From Synechococcus sp. CS-1328 (GTDB taxonomy: Bacteria > Cyanobacteriota > Cyanobacteriia > PCC-6307 > Cyanobiaceae), in the NCBI RefSeq assembly GCF_025128095.1, contig NZ_JAHLYT010000011.1:44750-108749 (forward strand): 64,000 nt of DNA, in the 5' to 3' direction. The notes beneath the pieces were generated by a model. That model worked only from the letters and a program-made list of their open reading frames with translations, had not been told where the DNA came from and searched no databases. Below are positions 46,755 to 54,982 of the stretch, one piece after another (the first letter of the stretch is position 1; every line of letters begins with the position of its first letter). Both the position numbers and the translations under genes were made by a program.

Positions 46755-47486
46755 TCAGATCGTGCTGGTCAACACCCGAGGGCCGGTGGGTTCAGCGCCG
46801 AGGGGGTCGGCCTCCACGCTGACACTGAGGCTGCTGGCCTGGCTGGTGGGGAAGGGGGGGATCAGCATGGCCACATGGCCCTGGGCGGTGGGTTTGAAGG
46901 CAACGCAGCCCACCTGCCGGCCGTTCACAGTGGCCCAGAGCCGATAGACGTGGTTCGGCGGCGGCGGCGGCAGATCATTGAGCATCAGGATGTTGTTGGT
47001 GGGACTGCCAGTCACGAGCACCTCGCCGAACCCCTGGTCGTTCCCCTGCATCGCCCGCAGGGGAAGACGCCGGCTGACCGGCGTCAAGGCAGGCGCCGGA
47101 TCCATCCTCAACTGCAATTGCGCCAGCTGCTGGCGTGTCTGGTGCAGCTCCATGCCGAGGATCAGCAGCCCCAGGGAGAGCAGGCCAGGCACCAGCCAGG
47201 ACGGAGCGGCCACGCGGCGGCTGACCTGGGGTTCTGTTGCCGGGCTCAGCAGGCGGCGGCGCACGCCCTCTGGTGCCGGCTCTGTCGCCGGCAGGGCCAG
47301 GGGCAGCAGCTCAAGTGTGGTGCGGAATTCCTCCAGCCGCTGGCGCAGCTCCGGGCGTTGCAGCAGCAGCAGCGTCAGCTGCTCCCGTTCCTCTTCGTCC
47401 AGATCCCCCAGGGCATGGCCGGCCAGCAGGGCATCGATGGCGGCGTCAGGGTTGGCGGCCCCTGCGTTGGCGTCGTGCGGTGTCAT
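46755..47486 (-). CDS. Anti-sigma factor, RskA-like
   Basis: 243-aa membrane protein. The N-terminal cytosolic part (LLAGHALGDLDEEEREQLTL) is the zinc-less anti-sigma helix set. One transmembrane helix (WLVPGLLSLGLLILGME, near residues 97-113) follows, then the extracytoplasmic RskA domain (PPNHVYRLWATVNGRQVGCV, FKPTAQGHVAML). ATG 47486 overlaps the sigma-factor stop by 4 bp, so both proteins are made together and the pair should form a signal switch at the membrane. Confidence 0.85.
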   Translation of the reverse strand: MTPHDANAGAANPDAAIDALLAGHALGDLDEEEREQLTLLLLQRPELRQRLEEFRTTLELLPLALPATEPAPEGVRRRLLSPATEPQVSRRVAAPSWLVPGLLSLGLLILGMELHQTRQQLAQLQLRMDPAPALTPVSRRLPLRAMQGNDQGFGEVLVTGSPTNNILMLNDLPPPPPNHVYRLWATVNGRQVGCVAFKPTAQGHVAMLIPPFPTSQASSLSVSVEADPLGAEPTGPRVLTSTI

Positions 47487-48067
47487 GGTGTGCTCCGGAA
47501 ATCGATCAGCAACTCCCGCAGGCGGATCAGGCCCTGGCGGGAACGGGTCTTGACGGTGCCCAGGGGCAGGTTCAGCCGCTGCCCGATCGCTGACTGGCTC
47601 AGCCCTTCGTAGTAGGCCAGCTCCAGCACCTGCCGCTGATTGGCGGGGATCGTCTCGAGGGCATGGCGCACCTGTTGGCTGAGGTCATCCGCTTCGGCGG
47701 ACTCCTGGGGGCTGCGCACGGCCTGCGGAAACAGCTGCTCCGACCAGCGTTGCACCAGCTGCCAGCGATTGCTCCGCTGGTTGAGGCGGTTGATCGCCAT
47801 CGAGCGGGTCAGCAGCAGCAGATAGGCCAGCACCGGCCCGCGGGAGGGCTCGTAGCGGTCTTGCTTCCAGTACCGCAGGAAGACGTCGTGGCAGAGGTCT
47901 TCCGCCTCCTGGCTCGAGCGGCACAACCGCAGCGCCAGGCGGTACACGGGCCCGCCGTAGGCGTCGTAGAGCGCGCCGAGATCGGTGGTGCTCGGCGGAT
48001 CGGACGCGAGCCCCTGCAGCAGCGGCCTGGTGGCAGCGGCATCCGGTTGTTGGGGAGGAAAGTCCAC
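47483..48067 (-). CDS. ECF (group 4) RNA polymerase sigma factor
   Basis: 194-aa sigma-70 family protein with region 2 (LYDAYGGPVYRLALRLCRSS and EAEDLCHDVFLRYW) and region 4 (IPANQRQVLELAYYEGLSQS and TVKTRSRQGLIRLRELL), without regions 1 and 3, hence ECF type. The start is GTG 48067. It is co-encoded with an RskA-like anti-sigma factor and faces the DM13 protein gene. RskA-paired ECF sigmas often control redox or envelope stress genes; the trigger here is unknown. Confidence 0.9.
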   Translation of the reverse strand: MDFPPQQPDAAATRPLLQGLASDPPSTTDLGALYDAYGGPVYRLALRLCRSSQEAEDLCHDVFLRYWKQDRYEPSRGPVLAYLLLLTRSMAINRLNQRSNRWQLVQRWSEQLFPQAVRSPQESAEADDLSQQVRHALETIPANQRQVLELAYYEGLSQSAIGQRLNLPLGTVKTRSRQGLIRLRELLIDFRSTP

Positions 48068-48402
48068 AGGGGGGATGGCCGTTCAGGCACTCTCGGCGGG
48101 CACAGTCAGCAGGCACAGTCAGCGGGCACTACCAGCAGTCGCTGCCAGCTGTTGCTGTCAGTAGGTGCCGTCAACGGGCACCGTCTGATGGGGATACCGC
48201 TGAGCAGGCTGATCGGATTGAGGGAACGAGCAGCGGCTGCAGGACGACCTTGAACCTGGGACCTGGAGTCGGGAGTGAAGGACGTTCCAATCCGAACCCG
48301 AGGCCCATCGGTATCTCTGGACGCAGGGGCTGAGCCCGTTCGGTTCAACCCCGTTGGGTCACCCCCTCTGCGCACCACACACGCCCCCACTCCTCGTTCG
48401 TC
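48068..48402. other. 335-bp gap between sigma factor and DM13 gene
   Basis: Divergent control region for the sigma gene and the DM13 gene. It contains two 12-bp direct copies GGCACAGTCAGC close to the sigma start (about 48099-48124). Blocks such as GGACGTTCCAATCCGAAC near 48271-48288 could hold an ECF promoter, but I cannot assign -35 and -10 elements with confidence. No open frame with coding character is seen. Confidence 0.4.
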
Positions 48403-48906
48403 ATGACCGTGTTGTCATCCACCCTGGCCCGCTCCGCTGCCCTGGTTCTGGTCGGTGCCTCCCTGCTCTCGGGTGCGGCGCTCCACGCCGAATCCATGTC
48501 CAAGCCGATGACCAAACCCATGCAGAAAGAGGCTGCCGGGGCGATGGCCGGTGACATGGCCAAGGGAAGTTTCCGGATGGCGGAGAAACCCGTGAGCGGT
48601 GGCTTCTCGATCCACAGCGAAGGCGGCAAGCAGGTCCTCACGCTCAGCAAGGACTTCAAGACCAGCGACATGGCCCCCGATCTGAAGATCGTCTTCAGCC
48701 CCTCGACCAAGCCCCTGGCCAGCACCAAGGCCCCCGGCTACCCGCTCAAGCCCGGTACCTACACGATCCTGGCGCCGCTGAAAACCAGCATGGGGGGACA
48801 GAGCTACACCATTCCCGCCTCGATTGACCTCAGCAAGCAGGGCTCGGTGCTGATCTGGTGCCAGAAGTTCAACGCCACAATGGCCTGGGCGCCGCTGAAG
48901 CCCTGA
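48403..48906 (+). CDS. Exported DM13-domain protein
   Basis: 167-aa secreted protein. A signal peptide (LARSAALVLVGASLLSGAALHA) is followed by a Met/Lys-rich linker and a DM13 domain: FSIHSEGGKQVLTLSKDFKT, LKIVFSPS, and the conserved VLIWCQKFNATMAWAPL end, whose cysteine is invariant in the family and has been proposed to take part in redox reactions. It lies opposite an ECF sigma/anti-sigma pair across 335 bp, so it is a likely regulon member. Periplasmic location is inferred. Confidence 0.8.
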   Translation: MTVLSSTLARSAALVLVGASLLSGAALHAESMSKPMTKPMQKEAAGAMAGDMAKGSFRMAEKPVSGGFSIHSEGGKQVLTLSKDFKTSDMAPDLKIVFSPSTKPLASTKAPGYPLKPGTYTILAPLKTSMGGQSYTIPASIDLSKQGSVLIWCQKFNATMAWAPLKP

Positions 48907-48930
48907 TCCGGGCCGCAGCCACGGTACCGG

Positions 48931-50703
48931 CTACAGGCGCTTGACGGCCACCAGGGTGATGTCGTCGAACTGCTCGGCTTCGCCGGTGTGGGCGAACACC
49001 GCCTCGGTGATCGCCTCGGTGAGCCTGCGAGCAGACGCATGGCCCTGGCTCAGGAGAGTCTGCAGGCGGGTGTTGCCGAAAAATTCGCCGCTGGTGGCCC
49101 TGGCCTCGGTGATCCCATCCGTGTAGGCGAGCATCAGATCCCCCCGATCGAGATGCATCTCCTTCACGGCGAAGCGCGTCTGGGCCAGCATTCCCACCGC
49201 TGGGCCCGTGACGTCCAGTACCTGCTTGATCCGGGCGTCGGAATCGAGAACATAGATCGGATCATGGCCGGCATTGATGTAGCTCATCCGGCCCGTCTCC
49301 AGTTCAAGGATGCCAAAGAAGACTGTGGCGAACATCCCGGTTTCGCCATGATTTATGGCGATGTAGCTGTTCGTCAGCCCGATCGCATCCAGAGGGCGGA
49401 GATGGCTCTGGGCTCCCCCGCCAGGCTCAGGGCCTGGCGGGGGAGCCGTTGTCTCTGAACGATGCAGAGGCAGCCCGTCCAGCAGCGTCTGGCCCGAGAA
49501 GATGCGGAGCAGACTGCGAAACAAGCCCATGAACAGCGCCGCACCGACACCCTTGTCACAGACATCGGCGATGATGATCCCCACGGCACCGTCGGGCAAT
49601 TCGAACAGGTCGTAGAAGTCTCCCGCCAGTTGCTTTGCCGGACTGAAGAAGGCAGCGAATTCCCAGCCGGGCTTCTCCAGCAGCTGGGCGGGCAGAAAAT
49701 TTCTCTGCATCAGCCTCCCTTGATCCAGTTCCTGCTGCAGAAGGGCCGAGAGGGCTTCCACTTGCTTGGTATAGATCGCCTCCTTGTCCCTGGCTCGCTT
49801 GCGCTCCAGGGAGGAGCCGATGCGGGCCTTGAGAAGGGTGGATTCAAAGGGCTTGGGCAGAAAGTCTTCGGCACCGATCTCGATGCACTTCACCATCTGG
49901 CCATAATCCTCCAGGGCCGAGATCATGATGACCGGAATGAATCTCAATTCCGGATCACTCTTCAGATATCGGAGGAACTCATCTCCGTTCATGCTTGGCA
50001 TCAACAGATCCAGCAGAATCAGATCAAAGGCCTGCTGGCGCAGTTGCTCCAGAGCCGCCTCGGCATTCAGGCAGGTGGTGACCTGATGACCCTTGCGGAT
50101 CAACTGGCGCTCCAGCACCTCAAGATTGCTGGGGGTGTCATCCACCACCAGGATGTGGGCCGCGATCGATTCCTCCAGGCAGGTCGCGTTCTTCTGGGGG
50201 ACCTCCAGCTCCCGAGGGCCTTTCGAAGGGCTGGGTTGGGTGGGGGTGCCTGCTCCGGCGGGGGGAGAAGCAGGAGAAGCAGGAGAAAAGCCTGCGGCCA
50301 GAACGTCGAGGTGATGCACCAGATGGTCCAGGGTCTGCGCCGCCTGACCTACCTTCACAAGGTCGGCGACCACGGCGAGGCCCTCGCTGGCTGCCAGCAG
50401 TTGATTCACCTCCGCCCTCACGGCCTCCAGAGAAACGGCCATCAGGTCAGGTAGTCGCGCCAGCCGCTCCTGCAGGGGCATCGATGCAGTCTCGGGATCC
50501 TCCGAGAGCAGGCCGTGATGCACCAGGGAGAGCAACTGATGACCCGCCTCCCTCAGGCGCCCACAATCCTCCGCCAGGGGAGAACCCAGGTCCTGAAGAT
50601 CTTCCTGCACCATCTCGGCGTAGCCCGTGATTGCGTTGATGGGAGTACAGAGTTCGTGCCGCAGATAGGCACGCAGGCGATCAACAGGAACGCTAGAAGG
50701 CAT
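48931..50703 (-). CDS. HisKA-receiver-PP2C (SpoIIE-type) signalling protein
   Basis: 590-aa cytosolic regulator. Residues 1-70 contain an H-box-like helix (LRAYLRHELCTPINAITGYA), as in histidine-kinase dimerisation domains, but no kinase ATPase domain follows. A receiver domain starts at about 183 (ILVVDDTPSNLEVLERQL) with phosphoacceptor Asp in LILLDLLMPSMNG near 229 and the lysine in FLPKPFES. The C-terminal part from about 345 is a PP2C/SpoIIE phosphatase (FSPAKQLAGDFYDLFELPDG, VCDKGVGAALFM, LAYTDGITEAR). ATG 50703 has a GAGGGG sequence just upstream. It probably dephosphorylates an anti-sigma antagonist, but no partner is seen nearby. Confidence 0.88.
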   Translation of the reverse strand: MPSSVPVDRLRAYLRHELCTPINAITGYAEMVQEDLQDLGSPLAEDCGRLREAGHQLLSLVHHGLLSEDPETASMPLQERLARLPDLMAVSLEAVRAEVNQLLAASEGLAVVADLVKVGQAAQTLDHLVHHLDVLAAGFSPASPASPPAGAGTPTQPSPSKGPRELEVPQKNATCLEESIAAHILVVDDTPSNLEVLERQLIRKGHQVTTCLNAEAALEQLRQQAFDLILLDLLMPSMNGDEFLRYLKSDPELRFIPVIMISALEDYGQMVKCIEIGAEDFLPKPFESTLLKARIGSSLERKRARDKEAIYTKQVEALSALLQQELDQGRLMQRNFLPAQLLEKPGWEFAAFFSPAKQLAGDFYDLFELPDGAVGIIIADVCDKGVGAALFMGLFRSLLRIFSGQTLLDGLPLHRSETTAPPPGPEPGGGAQSHLRPLDAIGLTNSYIAINHGETGMFATVFFGILELETGRMSYINAGHDPIYVLDSDARIKQVLDVTGPAVGMLAQTRFAVKEMHLDRGDLMLAYTDGITEARATSGEFFGNTRLQTLLSQGHASARRLTEAITEAVFAHTGEAEQFDDITLVAVKRL

Positions 50704-50790
50704 GGATCCCCTCACTGGCCGCCAGCACGAGCAGCAGGGACCGGCAATCGCCCATCACCGAGGACTCCTGGTGCCAAGGTAACTCTACGT

Positions 50791-51036
50791 TCACCGTTCA
50801 AAGGCCCAGGGAAACCGTTGCAAAGCCACGCGAGACCTCAGCGGAATCGCGGGAACCGCCCAGGCACCCCGCCGCTCCCCGAGGGTGGCCGCCACCGTCA
50901 TCGCGGTGACCCAAGTGCTGAGCTTGTAGCCCAGCTTGATTGGAGTGGCGAGGCACACCGGCACTCCGTTCTCCACCGGCAGGGCCGCCGCTAGAAGCAG
51001 GACCAGCAGGGGAAGCGGAAAACAAGACGGGGCCAT
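50791..51036 (-). CDS. Possible small membrane protein
   Basis: 81-aa open frame of uncertain reality between rdgB and the PP2C gene. It starts MAPSCFPLPLLVLLLAAALP, a signal-like or membrane helix, then GYKLSTWVTAMTVAATLG and a basic tail. No family is recognised. It is listed because the region otherwise has no gene and its hydrophobic start is plausible; it may be noise in GC-rich sequence. Confidence 0.3.
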   Translation of the reverse strand: MAPSCFPLPLLVLLLAAALPVENGVPVCLATPIKLGYKLSTWVTAMTVAATLGERRGAWAVPAIPLRSRVALQRFPWAFER

Positions 51037-51050
51037 GGCCGAGGAAACCT

Positions 51051-51752
51051 TCAGCGAAGAGTGGCGGGCGGCCTCACGCCAGGCATGGGGGAAGCCGGCC
51101 TGCCCTGATCCGCCGCCCCCCGCGCCTTCAGCACTGCCGCCAGCCGAGGCAGCAGCGCCGCCAGGGCTCGGCCGCGGTGGCCCCGCTGCCGCTTCTGTTC
51201 GGGAACCATCTCGGCGAAGGTGAGCCCCAGCTCCGGCACCAGGAACACCGGGTCGTAGCCGAAGCCGCCGCTGCCGCGCGGTGCCGGCAGGATCTCCCCC
51301 TCGCACACCCCCTCGACCTCCAGCACCGTGCGACCGGCCGGATCGGCGAGGGCCAGGGCCGCGGTGAAGTGGGCCCGGCGGTCGGGGTTATCGCCTCCGC
51401 GCGGAGCAGCCTCTGCCAGTTCCCGCAGCAACCGCTCGATCCGGCCGGCATCGGTGGCGGCATAGCGGGCCGAATACACCCCGGGGGCACCCCCCAGGGC
51501 AAGCACCGAGAGGCCCGAATCATCCGCCAGGGCCCAGTGGCCGGTGGCGCGGGCCACAGCCTCGGCTTTGAGCCGCGCATTCTCGGCAAAGGTGGTGCCG
51601 GTTTCCTCCACCTCCAGCCCCTGCGGCTGGGGCCGCACCTCAAGGGGAACGCCGAGGCGCAGGTCCCCCAGCAGGGTGGTGAACTCCCGCAGCTTGCCGG
51701 CGTTACCGCTGGCGATCACGAGCACCGTGGGGGAGGGAACAGGGGCAGCCAT
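51051..51752 (-). CDS. rdgB: XTP/dITP diphosphatase (RdgB/HAM1 family)
   Basis: Hydrolyses non-canonical purine nucleoside triphosphates to prevent their incorporation. The 233-aa protein has LVIASGNAGKLREFTTLLGD, ETGTTFAENARLKAEA, HWALADDSGLSVLALGGAPG and FGYDPVFLVPELGLTFAEM, all diagnostic. The C-terminal 25 residues are a non-conserved tail. It starts 11 bp after the hexose mutase gene, on the same strand, so the two are probably co-transcribed. Confidence 0.92.
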   Translation of the reverse strand: MAAPVPSPTVLVIASGNAGKLREFTTLLGDLRLGVPLEVRPQPQGLEVEETGTTFAENARLKAEAVARATGHWALADDSGLSVLALGGAPGVYSARYAATDAGRIERLLRELAEAAPRGGDNPDRRAHFTAALALADPAGRTVLEVEGVCEGEILPAPRGSGGFGYDPVFLVPELGLTFAEMVPEQKRQRGHRGRALAALLPRLAAVLKARGAADQGRPASPMPGVRPPATLR

Positions 51753-51763
51753 CGGCGGTGGCC

Positions 51764-53230
51764 TCAGATCCCCTCGGCGAGCTGCCGCGCCCAGTGCAGC
51801 ACCGCGGCCACCCGGTCCTGGCTCGGGGCCTCGCAGTAGAGGCGCAGCAGCGGTTCGGTGCCCGAAAACCGCAGCATCAGCCAGTGGCTGGGGCCGAGGC
51901 GCAGCTTGACGCCATCGGTGGTGATCACCTCCTGCACGGCGGCGCCGGCCACCTCTGCCGGCGGGGTGGCCGCCAGGAAGGCCTCCAGACGGCCGCGGGT
52001 CGCCATGTCCGGCAGGCGCAGATCGAGGCGGTCGTAGGCCGCGGCGCCGCCGCAGCGCTGCTGCAGGGCATCGATGCGTGCCCCCAGGGGCAAGCCGCCT
52101 TCCACTAGGGCCTCGATCAGCAGCAGGGCCGCGAACAGGGCATCCCGCTCCGGCAGGTGCATGCCGAAGCCCACCCCGCCCGATTCCTCGCCGCCCACCA
52201 GCACCGTGCCGCTGAGCATCTCGGCGGCGATGTACTTGAAGCCCACGGCCTTCTCCAGCACGGGGCGGCCCAGATCTTCGGCCACCTGCTGCATCAGATC
52301 CGAGCCGCTCACGGTCTTGATCACCATGCCCGGCAACTGGCGGGCACGGGCCAGGTGGTCGATGAACAGGGGCATCAGCAGCTGGGTGCTGCAGAAGCGG
52401 CCGTGTTCATCCACCGCGGCGATGCGGTCGCCGTCGCCGTCGAAGACGATGCCCACCGCCGGCCGGCCCGCCAGGGTGGAGGCGCGCACCTCGGCGATCA
52501 GCTCGCCCAGGTAGGGGGCCAGCGGCTCGGGTGGGTTGCCACCGAACAGGGGATCCCTATGGGAGCGGATTTCGCGGAGGTGGCCTGCTGCTGCGGCCTC
52601 CGGCAGCAGACGGGACAGGCCACCCGCCGCCGACCCGTGCATCGGGTCGACGATCACCTGCAGCCCCAGCCGCTCCAGACCGGAGCTCAGGGCGGCCGTG
52701 TCCACCTTCGCCTGCAGGCCCGCCAGGTAGGTGCCCATCGCATCGAAGCGCAGGGTGGCGCCCGGGATCGGCACGGTGATGCCGCCCGCCGCCAGCCGCT
52801 GCTCCACCCGCTTGGTGAAGCTGCCTTCCACCGATCCGCCGAAGGGGCCCTTGATCTTCAGGCCCAGCCATTCGGGCGGGTTGTGGCTGGCGGTGATCAC
52901 CAGGGCCCCGAGGGCGCCGCGCTCCACCACGGCCCAGCTGGCGGCGGGGGTGGGGATGGCGCTGTCCGTCAGCACCGGCACCAGTTCGGCGCCGCGCACC
53001 GCCGCTGCGATCGCTTCGGCCAGTTCAGGGGCCAGGAAGCGGCGGTCGTAGCCGATCACCACCTCGCGGCTGTTGAGGCCTTCGGGCGCGGCATGCTCGA
53101 GTTCGCGGGCCGCGGCGGCCGCCACCGGCAGCAGGCGCTCCACGGTGATGTCCACCCCGAGGATGCCGCGCCAGCCATCGGTGCCGAAGACGATCGGGCT
53201 GGCCTCCAGGGGCAGGGGGGCAGAGACCAT
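51764..53230 (-). CDS. Phosphoglucomutase/phosphomannomutase family protein
   Basis: 488-aa alpha-D-phosphohexomutase. The four domains are marked by FGTDGWRGILGVDIT (residues about 15-29), the phosphoserine loop LVITASHNPPEWLG, the metal loop FDGDGDRIAAVDE and the phosphate-binding RFSGTEPLLRLY near the C-terminus. It interconverts hexose 6- and 1-phosphates, feeding nucleotide-sugar synthesis. Whether glucose or mannose is the main substrate is not clear. ATG 53230 is chosen because the long upstream frame lies opposite the nuclease gene. Confidence 0.9.
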   Translation of the reverse strand: MVSAPLPLEASPIVFGTDGWRGILGVDITVERLLPVAAAAARELEHAAPEGLNSREVVIGYDRRFLAPELAEAIAAAVRGAELVPVLTDSAIPTPAASWAVVERGALGALVITASHNPPEWLGLKIKGPFGGSVEGSFTKRVEQRLAAGGITVPIPGATLRFDAMGTYLAGLQAKVDTAALSSGLERLGLQVIVDPMHGSAAGGLSRLLPEAAAAGHLREIRSHRDPLFGGNPPEPLAPYLGELIAEVRASTLAGRPAVGIVFDGDGDRIAAVDEHGRFCSTQLLMPLFIDHLARARQLPGMVIKTVSGSDLMQQVAEDLGRPVLEKAVGFKYIAAEMLSGTVLVGGEESGGVGFGMHLPERDALFAALLLIEALVEGGLPLGARIDALQQRCGGAAAYDRLDLRLPDMATRGRLEAFLAATPPAEVAGAAVQEVITTDGVKLRLGPSHWLMLRFSGTEPLLRLYCEAPSQDRVAAVLHWARQLAEGI

Positions 53231-53338
53231 GGGGGCGAAATCGAGGCGCGCTGCCCTGGTCGTAGCAGCCCGTCCGCCTGCTGGTGCCTTCCCGGGTGCC
53301 GGCCGGTGGGCAGGCCACCGCCTCCCTAGCCTGCGGCG

Positions 53339-54931
53339 ATGGCCCAGCCGACTGGATCCGCTCCGCTCACTGACACTCCGCTCACTTGCGCTCCGCTCAC
53401 TGACCGATTGCTGCGGGGCTGGCTGCGCTGCCGGCGGCGGGCCTGGCTCGATCGGCACGGCCCCAGCGGCGAGCGTCTCTGGAGCGCCCATCGGGCTTTG
53501 GCCCTGCAAGACCAGCTGCGCAGTTTCCAGACCCTGCTGCCCAGCCGGCCCGGCCACGGTGAGGCGGCCTGTGCCCGTGGGGAGGCCGGCGTGGTGGGCG
53601 TGCGCCTGCGGGGACGGACCCGCGACGGCCAGGCCGTTGAAGCCCACCCCAGCCTGCTGCAGCGGTTGGAGGGCGACAGCCGCTGGGGCGCCTTTCGCTA
53701 CCGGCCGGTGCTGGCTCGGCAGGGGCGCCGGGTGACGCGTGAGCACCGATTGCTGCTCGCCCTCTGGGGCCGGCTGCTGGCCGAGCACCAGCAGGCTCCG
53801 GTGCCCGAGGGGCTGGTGGTGGCGGGTGAGGGGCGGCGCCTGGAGAGGGAGCGGCTCGCCCTCAGCAGTGGTTTGATGCGCCAACTGGACGACAGCCTCG
53901 AGCGCCTTGGCCAGGAGCTGGACCACGACCAGCCGCCGCCGCTGGTGAACGACCGCAAGAAATGCACCCTCTGCTGCTGGCGGGGGCTGTGCGACCGGGA
54001 GGCGGCCCGGGAGGGCCATCTCAGTGAGGTGAGCGGCATCGGCGGCAAACGCCGCGAGCTGCTGCTGGGCCTCGGCATCGCCCGCCTCACCGACCTGGCG
54101 GCCACCGACCCCGAACGCCTGGCCGATCAGCTCGAGGCCCATGGCGAGCAGCACCGCGAGATCGCGGCCACCCTGGTGGCTCAGGCGCGGGTGCAGGCCA
54201 GTGGCATCCCGGAGCGGCTCGATCCCGCACCGGCCCTGCCGGAGCTGGCACGCGCTCCGGGGGTTCTGCTCTACGACATCGAATCCGACCCCGACGCCCG
54301 CGACGATTTCCTGCACGGCTTCCTGCTGCTGCCCCGCGGCGCCGATGGGTGCTGGCCGGTGGCCAACGTTCCGGAGGCCGATGGGACCACTGCAGACGGA
54401 ACCGCCGCAGACGGATTCGCCGCAAACGGATTCGCCGCAAACGGAACCGCCGCAGACCGTGCAGGCCGCTATCTGGCTGTACTGGCCCTGCAGGAACACG
54501 GTGAGCCCCGGCTCTGGGCCCGGCTGAGGAGCCTGCTGGCGCGCTACTCCGACTGGCCCCTGCTCCACTACGGCGAAACCGAGTCGCTGGCCCTCGTGCG
54601 CCTGGCCCAGCGCCAGGGCGCCAGCGAGGCGGAGGTGCTGCGTCTTCGCAGCCGCCTGGTGGACGTGCATGCGCGGCTGCGGCGCCACTGGCGCCTGCCG
54701 GTGAACGGCTATGGCCTCAAGCCGGTGGCGGGCTGGCTCGGTTTCCGTTGGAGCCAGCCCGGCGTTGATGGAGCCCGCTGCCTGCTGTGGTGGCGGCAGT
54801 GGCGCCACTGGCATCAGGATCGCGTCCGCGGTCGCCACAGCCCCGGGCGGCTGCAGCGGATCTTCCAATACAACCGCGACGACAGCCTCGCCACCTGGGC
54901 GGTGGCCCGCTGGCTCCTGGATCGGGACTGA
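53339..54931 (+). CDS. TM0106-family RecB-like nuclease
   Basis: 530-aa putative nuclease. The N-terminal half resembles RecB/Cas4-type domains and contains DRKKCTLCCWRGLCDREA, a cysteine cluster at about residues 203-220 that could bind an Fe-S cluster. A helix-hairpin-helix-like segment (VSGIGGKRRELLLGLGI) follows near 230. The C-terminal half is RNase-H-like (VLLYDIESDPDARDDF near 310, LLHYGETESLALVRLA, FQYNRDDSLATWAVARWL). Two in-frame tandem repeats interrupt it, one at the extreme N-terminus and one after VANVPEA. It lies divergent to the hexose mutase. Biological role is unproven. Confidence 0.78.
   Translation: MAQPTGSAPLTDTPLTCAPLTDRLLRGWLRCRRRAWLDRHGPSGERLWSAHRALALQDQLRSFQTLLPSRPGHGEAACARGEAGVVGVRLRGRTRDGQAVEAHPSLLQRLEGDSRWGAFRYRPVLARQGRRVTREHRLLLALWGRLLAEHQQAPVPEGLVVAGEGRRLERERLALSSGLMRQLDDSLERLGQELDHDQPPPLVNDRKKCTLCCWRGLCDREAAREGHLSEVSGIGGKRRELLLGLGIARLTDLAATDPERLADQLEAHGEQHREIAATLVAQARVQASGIPERLDPAPALPELARAPGVLLYDIESDPDARDDFLHGFLLLPRGADGCWPVANVPEADGTTADGTAADGFAANGFAANGTAADRAGRYLAVLALQEHGEPRLWARLRSLLARYSDWPLLHYGETESLALVRLAQRQGASEAEVLRLRSRLVDVHARLRRHWRLPVNGYGLKPVAGWLGFRWSQPGVDGARCLLWWRQWRHWHQDRVRGRHSPGRLQRIFQYNRDDSLATWAVARWLLDRD
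53360..53404 (+). repeat. Three 15-bp tandem repeats at the nuclease N-terminus
   Basis: Units GCTCCGCTCACTGAC (53360-53374, 53390-53404) flank a variant ACTCCGCTCACTTGC (53375-53389). They encode APLTD-TPLTC-APLTD immediately before the domain starts. Confidence 0.85.
54380..54454 (+). repeat. Five 15-bp tandem repeats inside the nuclease gene
   Basis: Units of GACGGAACCGCCGCA type at 54380-54394, 54395-54409, 54410-54424, 54425-54439 and 54440-54454 encode DGTTA-DGTAA-DGFAA-NGFAA-NGTAA within the RNase-H-like part. The frame is kept, so the extra loop is probably tolerated. Confidence 0.88.
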
Positions 54932-54982
54932 CGCCCGCCCGCCACTGGACCGCCCGGCACGGCCCCTCCCGCTGCGTTCCGC

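Noticed and set aside
54360..54480. Repeated Cys motif (VCGGSVCGES type) read from the minus strand
   Set aside because: It is the antisense reading of the 15-bp repeat in the nuclease gene and lies in an upstream extension of the hexose mutase frame without homology.
53339..54931. Cas4 nuclease
   Set aside because: The RecB-like region and cysteines recall Cas4, but the fused RNase-H-like half and absence of cas genes fit the TM0106 family better.
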